Made by a program: the position numbers and the translations under genes. A stretch of 64,000 nt of DNA from Apteryx mantelli (lineage: Eukaryota > Chordata > Aves > Apterygiformes > Apterygidae): assembly GCF_036417845.1 (NCBI RefSeq), contig NC_089980.1, forward strand, positions 116,957,169 to 117,021,168, written 5' to 3'. Shown here piece by piece: positions 48,901-60,770 of the stretch. How positions within the stretch are numbered: the first letter of the stretch is position 1; each line of letters opens with the position of its first letter. The notes under the pieces were generated by a model that saw only the letters and a list, made by a program, of their open reading frames with translations, did not search any database and was not told where the DNA came from.

Positions 48901-51900
48901 GACAGGAATCCAAGACAGAGTAACAAAATCCTCATGTTAAGCTTGTTACAGAATTTAACTGAGCAGCAGCAGAAGATAACAGGATTAGGCATTTGAAGGT
49001 TAAAATTAAGATATTAGACCATTATTTATACCATGGATGCATTAAATATTGAGTACAGTTTATAGAGGCTGATAGTTTAAACACAAAGATTTGGTATATA
49101 GAGATTTCTGTTTGGTATTATCCACAGCTTGCCTGTTTTTGTTTTGATACTATTGACAGAACCAGCCTTTTATGACATGGGTATAGTGAATATATCACAG
49201 GCATACAAAGTTGATGTTAGCTGTTTTTATATATATATATAATATATATATTTTACAAAATTAAAAATAGAAAGCATATGTTTAAATTAAACATGAGTGT
49301 GTTTCTGTGCTCACTTTATTCTCATAGTGAAAAATACCTATAGAAACTGTTGCTTTCCTTACAAAGCCTGGAGGAATGCTTTGATTTATGGTGAGATTAG
49401 GAGTGGGTTTAGAAAAAGGTGAGCAGAGTAGTTGCAGAGGTTGCAGTGAACTTGGCTCTTTCTGTACCTTGTCTGTCCATATGTTGGGAATGAAAGCTAG
49501 AATTTGCTCTGCCTAAGTCTGGATCCATGTGTCTGTATTTAACCAAAATGAATTAGAGTAGTAGGAAAGGTCTAGCTTAGACCTTGCTCCTTGTCCTAAA
49601 TGGACCTCTTGTGGTTCCTGAGTCTGAGAGCTGAGACTGTTCAGATGTGGGCGAGGAAGGTGGGTGAGAAGTGGAGGTGTAGGACATAGTGGAATAGAAG
49701 CACATGAGATGGAAACCTGCTGTGACTGACACGCAATAACGAGGGCACTGTTTTACTCCTTTAAATTACAGAAGCTGTGGGCATTTGTAAGGTGAGGAGT
49801 TGGCAGTACCAGTATTTTCCTGCCTGGTGTTTGTGCTCAGTTTGTAGGTGATTATTTCAGACAAATGTTTCAAGGTCTTTGTGGGTGTACCAGTTATAAT
49901 CTGTAATCAATTAAAATATAAACTTCAAATTCATACTAATTTGCACCAGTGAGTTCTGCAGAAAGAATGAAGCATAATAGGTAATGAATTAGCCTTCACT
50001 TGTGTTGACAGCTATAACTTAGTTTTGATTGTCTATTATTTTCCATAGTGTATCACTGTATGTTTAACGTAATCCAGCAACATTGATAGAATCGCTGTGC
50101 TATTCTTACTAAACCCTGCAAGAATGAACAATGCTTTTTTGTTCTATGCTATGCACACATGCGTGTATTTCCGTTAAGAGTCCCTAAGCATGCTCTCAGA
50201 AGAAAATTAATCAATAGCTGTTTCTTCACTTTGAGGGAGGGTAATCAAACCTTTAATAATGTTAAAAGTCTTTTTATCTATATCTTTAACTGTCCCAGTA
50301 AAGTTAAAGTGAGTGCATTGTAACGCAGCAGTGCCCCATGTTCCGCCTCACTGCTGAGCCAGCTCTCTTGCCACCCCCTTTTGCTTGTAGGGCCACAAGA
50401 AATAGTTGCAGTGAGTTAGGACCACTAAGTGCTGCTCCCAAAGCAGTTTAAATCTTAGGAGTTTCATGGTCCAGCCAGCTGTCCTGTCTGTTGTGGCCCC
50501 TTCTAGTAATGCCTTTTCATTTAATTTCTCTCTCCTGAGACTTAGCGGCCCCCTCAGATTGCTTCTCAAACTACCTAGATTCCCCATGCCTTCTTATATG
50601 CGATAGATCAAACTGGAGCCAGCAGCTCCTGCCTGCAGATGAGCGTCCAGGAGCTCAGCTGCACTCGTTGGCATCGTTTGCCAGCTTCTGCAGAGCATCA
50701 GCAAGGTTTTGTGGGCTTTGCTTGGCAGGAAATGCCTCTCTCTGCAGTAACCCAACCCATGTACTTTCAAAATGTTGCTCTCGTCTGCAGACTCATAGCG
50801 CCTCTGTGTCCCCAGCTGCACAGCATGAGAGAGGTAGGACTGTTGCTGCCTGTCAGCCACCCAACCAGTCAGTACTGCCAGGCCATACTCTATGCTCCTA
50901 AGTATGTAATAGATGTTTATGAGTATTTTTAATTCTCTGTTTAGGTTCAAGGTGCAAGTTTCCGGGGTTGGAAGGAAGTGACATCTATGTTCAATAAAGA
51001 TGATGAACAGCAATTGCTAGCAGGATGCAAGTCTCCAAAATCCAAAGGGTGAGTAAAACTGAGTATGTGCTATAGAAAATAGGCAAACTGGAATAGTAAA
51101 TATTCTGTGCCAGGTAGTGAAGGTAAAGACTGAAAAGCAACAGGGTTCACTGATTGAAAGTTGAATCATACAGAAAGGTTTATGTCCATTTCAAAATTAT
51201 TTATGTTTTGAACTTGAAATGAATAATGCATGCTGTACTAGGAGGGACAGTTATTGAGGATTTTTTTTGTTTGTCAGGAGGAAAAGGGAATTTAGCTACA
51301 TATTAATTCTTTACTCTAGAGAAGAAGCAAAGGTTTTCTGAATCAAAGTCTTCCCCTCTACCCTGAAGGATAAATCATGGTCGAATTTAGGAATTACTTT
51401 TTCTATGTGCTTTAGTTCCTCTTTTGAGATCTTACCTACACCTAAAAGGGTTAAGCAGTGTAGCTGTACCAGTATCTTCCCTGTTGGAACTGAAGTGTTT
51501 GCTTGTAACAGTTTATCTACTGATATAGTTAGAGCAATTTTCTGAACAGAATAGTCCATCCTAGGAAGAGGTGTTATACCAGGTATATGTAGATTTTACC
51601 AACATAGTTACCTTGGTTACAAGTAGGAAAAAATGAGCCACCTATCAGTATAGCTGTTCAAGTGCAATGTAAACTTTGATAAGACTTGCCTTAGTATGTT
51701 TCATTTCCATTTTATATTGAAGAATGTGTTTATATATATACACCACATATATTTAGAATATAAATATATACATTTCCATTTCATTCAGAGCCTGTTTAAT
51801 AAAACTTGCAAAAAGTCCCCAACTACAGTGTCTGTCCCATTGAAGGGTGTTATTAAGACCCTAATTTGCTTTAAAGGTCCTTTGCAATCGATGCTGAAAT

Positions 51901-53807
51901 ATAAGAATAAAAGAACCCAGTTTAAGTTTAGACTCATCTGTTGATGCTGCTGTTTCTGTTGACCTGCTGTTTGCATAGCTTTTAACTTGTGAAGAGAGCA
52001 CATGCAATATGAAAACTGAAAAACCACAAATGTGGAAAGCTATTTTAGTACTACTATGAAAACTGTATATATTTTAAGTGTGTTCCCCCCCCCCCCCCAT
52101 AACCATATCCCATGATTTTTACTTTATTTTATTGTTAAAGAAAATGAAACTTGTTAAGTCCTCTAGCCACAAAATACAAGGAAAGTGTTTGGACTCTGTG
52201 ACTCTGAAAATTCTGAAAAATCTACTCTTAGATTCCAAATTCAGTAAAGGAAAAATCATTTTAAAGGTATTAGTTCAGTTATTTCTATTTAAATACAGTA
52301 ATGTCAAGTTGCATATTTCAAGTTTTCCTTAATGAAAAAGAGCTCTTTCAATAGGAATTTTCAAAAAATTTCAGTGGTTGTTTTCTTTTTGTGGTAAGGG
52401 AATTTGTATGCTAGTAGCAGATAATGCTTTGAGTTTGCTGTTTAGCTTATTGAACCCTGAAGATTGTGTGTGTCACCCTGGTATTCCACTCTTCCTTGTG
52501 TCTTGGTAGCTGGTTACATACATAAGCTTGTATATACACACAGCGATAAACGTTTGACATTCTGTATTTTAAATGCTATGCCCTGAAAATACGAATTAAT
52601 TTAGACTGAAGATCTTAGTGGGGTAAGAATATTATGAATACCCTTTAAAATTCTCTCTGAGAGAGAAATTAGTATAGATTACATGCATGGGTTGTTTTTT
52701 CTTGCTTTTTTGGGAGGGGGATTTTGTTTGTTTGTTTTCATCAGAAATACAAAACAACTGTTGTCAAAATATCATGCAGATCTTTCCTTAAGAAAAAAAA
52801 GCTGGAATCCATAAAATGGTAATAATGTACATCAAATATTTTAGGGTATAAGTTAAAACTTGGCAAGGTGATAACTGGTATGAGAAACTGACAAAAATAG
52901 TGAGTGAATATTAAAGCTAGTGGCAGACAAAATACTTCTGTAATCCTTCTGCTATCCTAGGTTTGTTTTTTGTTTGTTTGTCTTTTTTAAAGTCCTAAGT
53001 TGTTCTAATGCATGCTAAAACACTTAATACACTTCCAAAGGCAGTTCTGTGTAATTCACTGGAGAGGGGATGAGGGGGGAAGATGTAAGTTTTATTATAA
53101 CAGCAAATGGTCATATTCGATCACTTCTATTTATCACTGCAACCTTCTACTCTACTTAGGCTTACAAGTACAAGAAGTTTTTCCTGAAGTTGATGGTAAT
53201 GGATCCTAGATATGTGCTATCACAGAATGATGATCTGACTTTTTTCATTAGTGAACATGTAGCCATAGCTTTGGATAAAATTCAGATTTAAGATGCTGCT
53301 TTTTTGTTGAGCAAAATTTTAAGGATCTTTACTATAAAACATAATACATTAATTGAATTTTATTAATGACTATTGCATAGGCTGTTAAATTAAGAAATTA
53401 CATTATTTGACAATGAAATTCAGGAAATTTTAATAATCACCTCATCATTGTTATTTTCTAGAACAAACCTAAAATTAAAGGACGAGATGAAGTCAGAAAA
53501 GAAGCCAGGTTTTTGGGACAGTTTGGTGATAAAACAGAATGTCCAATCTAGGAAACCAGATGAGATTGAGGGATGGGAACCACCACAGATTACTGCTGCT
53601 GACTCTACCAGTGATGCAGCAAATACTTTAAGTGACTATACAGCCTGGTCAGGCTGGGAAGATGAAACCAAAGGCTCCACAAGATATACAAACCTGGCCA
53701 GCTCAGGAAACAGTTCCAGGTGGAGTATCAAATCAGCTGGAAAGCTGGTTAGTATTAGACGGCAGAGCAAAGGTAACCTTACTGACAACTGGGAAGAACT
53801 AGAATGA
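27864..53807 (+). CDS. TDRP: TDRP, testis development-related protein (spliced, 3 firm coding exons)
   Basis: The coding join is 27864-27974, 50945-51048 and 53462-53807, giving 186 residues, close to the roughly 185 of human TDRP as I recall it. Residues 1-37 start [20 protein letters not shown] and run into a Pro/Ala tract. Residues 38-72 contain [20 protein letters not shown], the family signature. Residues 73-113 contain KPGFWDSLV and [11 protein letters not shown]. Residues 134-176 hold [30 protein letters not shown]. There is no signal peptide, membrane segment or enzyme motif. RRQS (171-174) fits a basophilic-kinase (PKA-type) site. All introns have GT-AG ends and the exon phases agree. 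Family knowledge: a small nuclear/cytosolic protein highly expressed in testis, linked to spermatogenesis, biochemical role unclear. Codons are intact throughout. Confidence 0.95.
31600..32560. other. Unassigned pyrimidine-rich block in intron 1
   Basis: For almost 1 kb the plus strand is strikingly C+T-rich with few purine runs (for example 'cttcctcttcttcagcttcc' at about 32146). The block order faintly recalls the C+T-rich 3' part of L2-type LINEs ('ctgctttcaaggtttttctt' at about 32320), but similarity is too weak to name a family. Short open frames within it (up to 89 codons) look incidental. Confidence 0.35.
35345..35362. repeat. Poly-C tract, 18 nt
   Basis: Uninterrupted C18 flanked by CCCT and GGTTGC. 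Such tracts are length-unstable and are often mis-called in assemblies. Confidence 0.9.
36289..36308. repeat. Poly-A tract, 20 nt
   Basis: Uninterrupted A20 in intron 1. No retrogene or LINE body precedes it on either strand, so it is a simple repeat. Confidence 0.9.
36844..36889. repeat. Two-copy 23-nt tandem repeat
   Basis: The block TTTCATATCTTTTAA with its trailing bases occurs at 36844 and again at 36867, with divergence at the end of the second copy. Confidence 0.7.
37705..37725. repeat. Poly-A tract, 21 nt
   Basis: Uninterrupted A21 in intron 1, shortly after a short TG repeat (about 37655-37668). It is a simple repeat without an associated element. Confidence 0.9.
39461..39520 (+). 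CDS. TDRP: Candidate TDRP cassette exon (60 nt, frame-preserving)
   Basis: This small segment has every exon signal. A branch-site-like CTGAC lies at 39421-39425. It is followed by a long T-rich tract and acceptor TTTTTTTGAG ending at 39460. Then come 60 nt open in the needed frame, and donor AAG/GTAAAT at 39521. Exon 1 ends and exon 2 begins in phase 0, and 60 is a multiple of three, so inclusion inserts 20 residues ([20 protein letters not shown]) between residues 37 and 38, giving a 206-residue protein. The inserted peptide is Ser-rich and mildly acidic and leads directly into [11 protein letters not shown]. No cDNA evidence is available here, so use of the exon is inferred. Confidence 0.62.
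41317..41328. repeat. Poly-G tract, 12 nt
   Basis: Uninterrupted G12 followed by an A run, in intron 1. It is a simple repeat. Confidence 0.85.
43957..45518 (+). pseudogene. CR1 copy C ORF2 fragments, catalytic box deleted
   Basis: These are the remains of the CR1 reverse transcriptase in several frames: 43957-44268 (region before RT with [12 protein letters not shown]), 44308-44577 ([20 protein letters not shown]), 44987-45217 ([19 protein letters not shown]) and 45315-45518 (C-terminal block). The RT active-site segment between the VPQG-like motif and KFNKGKC is missing, so this copy is dead independently of its frameshifts. Confidence 0.85.
45594..46022 (-). mobile_element. CR1 LINE copy D, short 3' fragment nested in copy C (minus strand)
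   Basis: The insert spans about 45599-46017, with the CR1 3' terminus (AGAATCACAGAATGGTTGAG) at its low-coordinate end, so it runs opposite to copy C. Its minus strand is open for 117 codons (45679-46032) across the CR1 C-terminal block ([38 protein letters not shown]). CCATT at 45594-45598 and again at 46018-46022 flanks it, consistent with a short target-site duplication. Removing the insert rejoins copy C's 3' end to a good match with the family terminus. It is younger than copy C by position. Confidence 0.9.
46300..47175 (-). mobile_element. Ancient CR1-type LINE relic (minus strand)
   Basis: The plus-strand order of blocks matches the reverse strand of old sauropsid CR1 subfamilies, the kind abundant in turtles and crocodilians. 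'ccatctagcctcatattctt' lies near the 3' end (about 46376). Then come 'tagtctctcctcatactg' (about 46820), 'cttctccagttgtattgtat' (about 46882), 'ggagatgtggacaccaaaac' (about 46909) and 'gacttcaagatctctttcct' (about 47085). Divergence is high and no coding frame survives. It is clearly older than copies A-D and has a different 3' end. Confidence 0.6.
49227..49252. repeat. TA dinucleotide repeat
   Basis: About 26 nt of alternating T and A with one interruption (AATA), in intron 1. Confidence 0.85.
50945..51048 (+). CDS. TDRP: TDRP coding exon 2
   Basis: 104 nt between acceptor CTCTGTTTAG (ends 50944) and donor GTGAGT (starts 51049). It encodes residues 38-71 and two bases of codon 72. The motif [12 protein letters not shown] and the acidic NKDDEQQLL followed by CKSPKSKG are the most recognisable part of the family. 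The exon is too short and phase-bound to stand as an independent ORF. Confidence 0.95.
51049..53461 (+). other. TDRP: TDRP intron 2
   Basis: 2.4 kb between donor GTGAGT and acceptor TTATTTTCTAG. AT-rich, with a C14 tract at 52085-52098 and a TA-rich patch at about 51730-51770. I see no exon or mobile element in it. Confidence 0.8.
52085..52098. repeat. Poly-C tract, 14 nt
   Basis: Uninterrupted C14 in intron 2. It is a simple repeat. Confidence 0.85.
53462..53807 (+). CDS. TDRP: TDRP coding exon 3 with stop codon
   Basis: Starts after acceptor TTTTCTAG (ends 53461) with the base completing Gly72. It encodes residues 73-186 and stops at TGA 53805-53807. It carries [31 protein letters not shown] and the basic [12 protein letters not shown] tail. 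The apparent ATG at 53448 lies in the intron and is not a start. Confidence 0.95.
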
Positions 53808-56435
53808 TATTGGTAATGTGAAATACTTTATAAATAAGAGAAAGGTTCCATGATTTACTTGTATGTTTAAACCAAAATCAAATCTGCTCAATATTGCACC
53901 TTTATACAGTACTTCATTTTATTCAGATTGTTACAAATTTTTGCTCACCTGATAGTGAATTTTCTTATTACATTGTTAAATATCTGTTTTCCACACTGAT
54001 AAAAGTAGAGAATCTATTTTGTGCCTATATTTCACATTCAGACTCTGCAGTATGTTGGATTGTTGGTTTACCAAAAAAATGTAATTCCTTAGTGAATGTA
54101 TACACTGGTTGTAAATTTGACTGCCTTATGCCACTAGCTTGAGGTCCTGGGTTTTTTTCTGGTATTTGAGGGTCACTCAAAATTTTAGTTTTGATGCTGT
54201 CCCTTTTTTAATAAGAATACTGATCTGTAGCTTGCAGGAAGAATGCTTATACTTAGTACACTGTTTTCCAAATCTTCAGCCTCAGCATATGCTTCAGCTT
54301 GTGCACACAAGATGCTCAACTGTCACAATGTGCTGTACTGTGTACGAAACGGGAGAATACTGCTCTAATGTAATTCTTTCCATCACAGGAACTTCACCAA
54401 GAGTCAGGTCAAACGGGTCTTCCAAAGTTTTTTATACTGAACGTTGTTTGACATAGCTAAATTTTCAGTTTTTAAGAGACATGTCATGCCAAAAATTAAA
54501 ATGTAAATAATTACTGAAAATCTGGAAAGCAGCACTGAGAGCATAGAACATCTCTGTATTCAAAATCTGTAGCCCTGAATCTAGGGGCATGTTACTTCTT
54601 ATGGAAAGGTGTATGTTCTCATTTTTACAAAAGCTGATCTTTGTTCTGCGAATGTTTGGCTTTTCTTTTCCATAAGCAGTGATTGAATTATACTCTGGCA
54701 TTTTCAGGATAACTGAGCCATTGCAAGTATGTGCATGCACATGACTTCTGAAGCATTTTTATTATAAAGCTCTGTCTTATTAGCTACTGATACTTTCATT
54801 TTTGGTAAAGGGGGCAAAAAGTGTTGAATTTGAGATTTGAAATGTATATAGAATACTAAAAGTGCCTCTTTCTAGCATATTGTCTCTCATTAGCAGGGTG
54901 GCCAATGTCAGATCTAAAACTAGTTTCCATTTTGTTTATGTGACCTATATAAGTACTACTTTAACACTCATGGGAAAAGATCAATCATTAAAGAAGGAAC
55001 GCTAGGACTTTTCTCTCCTGATTGTTAAAGTGGTATAATGGAACTGAAACTTGTTGACTGCTTAGCAATATGGCTAGTACAATAGGAAGATCAAATTAGC
55101 ATTTCAGACAAAATCAACATTTTACAAGAAAGCATATACCTTTATATGTAATGGACATCTTGTAAACATATTTTTACAAGAAGATTATGCTAATGAAAAG
55201 GGATGCATGCAATTTTCTTCTAAGCCTGTAGCTTGTTTCTGTTACTGCCACATTACTCCTTTCTTAGCTCTCTCTTTCTCCTCTCTCTTCAGATTCATGT
55301 ATGCTTTTTGGCTTACAGTTTCTACATAGCTGTTCTTTGGAGTTTCCTTTCTAGATGTGCCTAGAGGGAAACTGTAGCAAAGTGGGGGTTTTTTTGTTTT
55401 TTTTCTGTTTTAGTACGATGTTAAAAGACATTGGTTTTAAGTTATATAAAAGATCATCAGTGTTTTGTGCTAGAAAACAGGATCTTGGAGCTGACAAAAG
55501 CTTTTATAAAATTGGCATTACATATTTTAAAAAGATACTATTAGAGGAGAAGGGGTTAGCATTTATATTGCATCATTTAGTCTGCTACTAAAACTCCATG
55601 TTTGCCTTTGGCAAGTACGTGTGCTGAGGTTAATTATAGAAAAGAATTAGTATTCTTGGGTGAGGTATGCTGCATTTTATAGCTTATGGAATACCCTCTA
55701 AGGCATGAGCAAGTGTATAGTTTGGTTGTTGGAAAAAGATCTACTAGCAACCCTCAATATTTTACTCTCAAAGATGGGCTGAGAACTTTTAATTTTCCTT
55801 CTGAAATAACTATTTATACTGTGACCAGTAAAGGTTTTGCCTTGCACATTATACTGTCAAGTGCCTGTTTCTCACCTTGATGATGTGTTTGATGCACAGC
55901 TTACCTGCAAAATTTTTCAATTTGTTTTTAAATTTATGATAAAGAATATGCTTACAAAGCTGAAGCCTATTATAAAACAAAATGGCATCCAAGTGGGAAA
56001 TTGGGATATGTATACTTAAGGTCTGACTCTTAGTGATGTAAGTTTTGGTGTGCTTTTTAAGTGATATTTTCTCAGAAATAACTGTTTTAAGGATGAACAT
56101 TATTAAATTTAATATAATTTATTGTTATGCTTTGGTAATGTATTTGTCTTTTTAGAACTCACTGCTGTGAGCTTTCTCTTATGTTCATAAACCTGTTTGT
56201 CTAAATTTTCAGAATGGGGTCCTCTTTTCTTTTACCTTCTTTAAATGCTTAATTGCATTATACATTTATGGGCTTAAACTATACACAACTCCGTATGTGG
56301 AATAAGTGTAAAATATGTCCCTTAATATTTGTTTTGAAATTGCATTTCAATCTTTGTGAAGTGGTTTAGAAGAAGATAGCATTAAGATTGTATAATAAGA
56401 TTGCACAAAATAAAATATAGTTTATATTGCTTTCT
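53808..56435 (+). other. TDRP: TDRP 3' UTR (3' limit inferred)
   Basis: AT-rich sequence after the stop without splice-framed coding potential. ATTAAA at 54987-54992 is a possible proximal poly(A) signal. The first canonical AATAAA I found downstream of the stop is at 56409, which sets the inferred end at about 56435 and gives a UTR of about 2.6 kb. The many ATTTA and T-rich stretches are compatible with a regulated UTR but are also expected from base composition. Confidence 0.55.
56409..56414 (+). terminator. TDRP: Probable TDRP poly(A) signal
   Basis: Canonical AATAAA, followed 40-60 nt later by a GT-rich stretch (GATTGTTGGCATGGTTTTAA), the usual arrangement for cleavage and polyadenylation. 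A second AATAAA at 56598-56603, after the A22 tract, is an alternative. Confidence 0.5.
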
Positions 56436-56561
56436 CGTAGCCAATCTGCATGATTGTTGGCATGGTTTTAATGGGAATTAAAAGCTTCACGTGGCTGTAA
56501 CTAGTCACTTAACTCTAAGCAAAGTTCTCTCTGGGTATTTTTATTTATTAGCATCATTTGC

Positions 56562-56583
56562 AAAAAAAAAAAAAAAAAAAAAA
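56562..56583. repeat. Poly-A tract, 22 nt
   Basis: Uninterrupted A22 just downstream of the probable TDRP poly(A) signal. It has no retrocopy body attached. Confidence 0.9.
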
Positions 56584-56879
56584 GTATTTTCCATAAGAAT
56601 AAAGATTTAGTTTGAACTGAAGTGCCTCTTTTTTTTTTCTTTGGTTCTGTGCTGTCATGTGAATTTGTTTCTGTCTGTGTGGATCTCTGTTACTTACGTC
56701 ATCATAGAATACATCCAAGGAAGCAATGGGTATGTTTGTCTGAACTCAGTGAATCATGCCATCTCAGAAGCTATAACATCCTAGATTTAAAGCATCATCT
56801 GTTGCTCTCATAGTGGGAAGAATTTGTCGGTTTTGACAAACTGCAAATATTTTGTTTTACTGGTATCCGTTGGTTTAAA

Positions 56880-56895
56880 TTTTTTTTTTTTTTTT
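56880..56895. repeat. Poly-T tract, 16 nt
   Basis: Uninterrupted T run downstream of TDRP. It is a simple repeat. Confidence 0.85.
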
Positions 56896-59800
56896 AATTT
56901 ATTGGCTGTTACAAAAGCTTGGACAGAGCAGCGCTTCTTCCTAAGCATTTCACTAGCTACATGTAACGTGGGGGACCCTGGAATGCTTTTGCATGCACAG
57001 GCTCCATAACGAGTGACACCTCCACGTTCTCGACCTTGACAAAAGTGCAGATGCAGCTGCTGTTGCCAGTAGATTGTGTATAGAAAGCGTATTTTCAGAT
57101 TCCCATGCTTCCATTCTTGTTTACTGGCTTTGTTGTTGTCTAAGCAGACTTAACAGGGAAAGCGTTTCAACAAAATGTTTTTTATCTGAATGTGTGAATT
57201 AGCTGAAACACAAAATTTTATTCATACCTGTTACTTGGGGAGGGAGGGAACCCTATTTGTTACATGCAGAGATGCCTTTGACTACCCAGCTGGGTGGAGT
57301 GCTCATCTGGGCAGCTGAAGGGGAGTGGAGGGACGTATGTTTCCAGAACGTGGCTAGACGAGGAACCTGCCAGATATTGAACACGGGTGATCCCACAGCC
57401 CAGCTGAATCCTGCCCGGCATCTATCTCTGTTTCAAAAACTTTTGAAATGCTTGTTAATGTGTATAAATGTCAGATGACAAAACTGTCTGTTCCATGTCT
57501 GTAAAGAAAGTTTGAAAAGAACATGAATACATATGTTGTTTAGCTGCTTTTTGCATTTCTAAATTGTTCTAATTGAATTTTTTTTTCCTGGATGCCTGCT
57601 AGCTGGATTTTGACATGCAGATATCTAGGAAATGAAACCAGAGCTATGAAGAGGAAAAAGAATTTCCTAAAAAAACTTGGTCACCAGTGATCATTAAGCG
57701 TATGTCCCTCTGTCTCTTAAAAATTTCTTGTAACGTGAGGGCTTTGTACCATAAAAGACAGGGAATTCAACAGGTAAGCCAAGAATCCAAAGTTTAGAAA
57801 TTGAAAGGAGATGGTCATGTCTATCATAAGCGCAATCAGCATAACAGCAGAAAAACCCTGATTTTTTCTATAGTTATAAAGTAATAGTGTGAAAAAAATC
57901 AAAAAATAAGGATATAAATAGTATTGAAGAATAATATGAAAATATATAATAGTAAACCAAGTGTAAGGAGATGATAGCTTTTCATAGGGTATTTACAAAC
58001 TCTTGTCAGTGATCTTGAAAAAGTAGTATTTGTTTCTGCATTTGGAAAGAAAATTCTCCTATTTTGTGTCTGGTGTTTACTAAATGATGCAGGATAGCTA
58101 CTATATTCTTTTCAAATCTGTAATCTAGTAAAAGCTTGTCTGACACTTAAAATTTTAAGCTCTTGAAACTTGCATAACACCAATGAAAGCTTAATAACAG
58201 ATTCTGAATACAAGTTTTCTATTGGAAAAGAAAAGGTATTACACTTTGCAGAAAAAAAGGAAAGACCATATTTCCTAAGACTACTTTGTCTACAGGTGAA
58301 AATAATCATGGGGGTTTTTTGCTGTCTGGTTGCTTTAAACTTTTGTATTGAGAAGACTAACTGAACAGTCAAGTTTTCCAGAGAGTAGGCTGATTTGTGG
58401 TTGTGTACTAAAATAACTCAGATTTAAACAGAACCATTCCTTTAAGTCAGCAATGCCTTCCTGCATTTATCTGCATCTTGTACCTCTCTCCTTGAAAACC
58501 CCAAATGCTGCTGTTTGGAACATCTTGTTTTTCTGGCAGTGCTGCAATTTCTTGGTCTTGCTCTGCAAGATTACACTGCTAAATGTTTCTGGTATTGCAA
58601 AGACAGAGGAAAACAGTGTGGTACATTTTCATTCAAATACTGAATCTATGCAGTTTACCAGGGTGCATGAGTTTGTGTTGGAGAAAGGAAGGCAGACACA
58701 TGGATCCAAAATCTAAGTACTGTACTTAGTATAATTTTTCTTGGCTGCTAAAGCTTTTCAGTTTTTTTTTATGTGCATGATAGTTAATTATTCTGTGCTC
58801 CATTTTATTTTTGTGCTTGTCCCTAGTAGCAGTTTAGGCTTTCTTGTCATATATGCAAAGACCTCCTCTCTGATTACGTAAAGACCTAATGTTTGCTGTT
58901 TCTGTCATGATAGACACATTTTTAGATAGACTTACATTCAGTTTAATGCCTGTAAACAGTTTATCTTTTGAGCATTTGGACAGAAAATTGGCACCCAGCA
59001 TTTGACAGGACAAACAAAGGAAAACAAATCAAGCATCATTTCCCATTAGGAAGTAAACTATTGTTTGATAGGATGAAGCACAAGATTTCCAAAACTGCCA
59101 GAAGTCATACTACAGATACAGTAAGACTTCAAACAGAATTATTTTGAAAATCTGAGACTTAATGAAACACACATTTTAATTTAATTTTTAAACCATGGTG
59201 CAACTAACTTTTGGAGTCCAACATACATAGAAAATTTGCCCTTCTCATGATCTCAGGCCTGCACTGAAGTTAGGCCAAGATTTAGGCCCTGTCGGTGCCT
59301 GCAATCTTTTGTCATCAATGACAGTATGTTGGTACAACCTAGGAAATTCTCCTGAATCATTATTGCGAGGGACAAAAAAAGCACCTTTGGATCTTTATGC
59401 TAAAACAAGCTGAAAAGTATTTAACAAATAAGTTCTGTTAAGCTGTGGTTTTCTTGCATGTCTCCTGAATCGTACTAGCCTTTCTGCGTAGTGTGGCTGT
59501 CACACTGCCACCCGCAAGACCACACTTGCATGTTGAACCAAACCATTAAAGCCAAAAATGAATACCCTTGCTGACAGCTAAATTCTTGGTGGAAGATCTG
59601 AGCTCACAACCTGTGCAGTGGAGCTAGTTGGAGTGGGGACAGAGGGAACATTTTTCAAGACAAGTGAAGGAGCAGATTCTCTAGCATCGGGGAATGAAGC
59701 ACAATATAAAGAGAAGTAAAAAGTCCAGAACATCTGAGAATATTCTTGAAGAATGGGGATTTCATGTTAGAGAATCAGAACTAACACAGAACTAGTTTTT

Positions 59801-60705
59801 TTTCTAGTCTTTTTTTCTCAGTTATCCCATTCAAGACTGGGGACTGTTTGCTGTGATGACCAGTTGGAAAGAACAACAGTGCACAGGTACAAAACACAGG
59901 TTTTGGATAGCTCTTCAGGGATATTGGTGCGGCACAGGTGATCATGGCAAGCACTTTTCCAGACCTAATCTGTACTACACTTGTAAATCAGACTTAATTG
60001 ATCAAAAGTGAGGTAAGCACAGGTACAGATGTAGAAGACAAGCTTTAAACATAGGCTTAAAAGAAGGTATATGATCAGCTCCCAGCAAAAACTTTGGTGG
60101 TGGTGATGGTGGGATGAAACTACTGAAGGTTTATTTGAACTAAACAGCTCCTTCTGGTATTCTATTTAAGTATTGGACTTTCAACCTCTTCCCCTTCTTT
60201 GCTCTCTTCTCAGGTCTCTGAGCTTTCTAAGATTAAGAGCTTTCTCCATCCTTCCCTCTCTTCCCTGAGATCCCTGGTTTCAGGGTCTTGCTTGCAGTCT
60301 TGTTTTCCTCATCTTGAGACATTTTAAATCCCCCTCATACACACATATTGATCATATGACCTTGCTTTCAGTTCTTCTGATTCTTGGTTTCCTCTCAGGT
60401 TATGACCTAAACTTTCTAATCCTCCAAGAAAGATGCAAGCCAAATTTTCCTTCTCCACTTTAATTCTCAGCTCACAAACACTCTTTGAGTTTCTCTTCCC
60501 CATCACTGTGTGTGGGATGTTTTTTGATTTGGTCTGTTTTATCTCTTTGACCAAGAAAACATTCCCAACAGTTCATTTCTCATTAATTTTACACTCTGTT
60601 GCCACAGCCTTTTATGCCATTGACTGGATGTGTTTTAAGCATTTGTCTCCATGACTTCTGCTTTTTGGTTCCTCAGATGGTTAGTGCCACAATTTTTGTT
60701 TTGTG

Positions 60706-60770
60706 CCCCCCCCCCCTTTATTGGATGAATTACATGCTAGAGCTTTTTTTTTTTTTTTTTTTTTTTTTTT
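60706..60770. repeat. C11 tract followed by T27 tract
   Basis: C11 at 60706-60716 and T27 at 60744-60770 lie close together, followed by another T10 run at about 60791-60800, all in a pyrimidine-rich stretch. These are simple repeats. Confidence 0.9.

Larger units (their letters stand above)
39521..50944 (+). other. TDRP: TDRP intron 1, second part
   Basis: Intronic DNA up to the exon 2 acceptor (AATTCTCTGTTTAG ending at 50944). It contains CR1 copy C with copy D nested in it (43.76-46.05 kb), an older CR1-type relic (46.3-47.2 kb), a G12 tract at 41317-41328 and a TA repeat at 49227-49252. The block 50340-50930, just before exon 2, is less AT-rich and has overlapping open frames on both strands. 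None reads into exon 2 or resembles a protein family. The rest shows nothing notable. Confidence 0.7.

Noticed and set aside
53448-53461. ATG at 53448 as the start of a 119-residue protein
   Set aside because: The ATG lies in the intron 2 polypyrimidine/acceptor region. The reading frame belongs to TDRP exon 3 entered at 53462.
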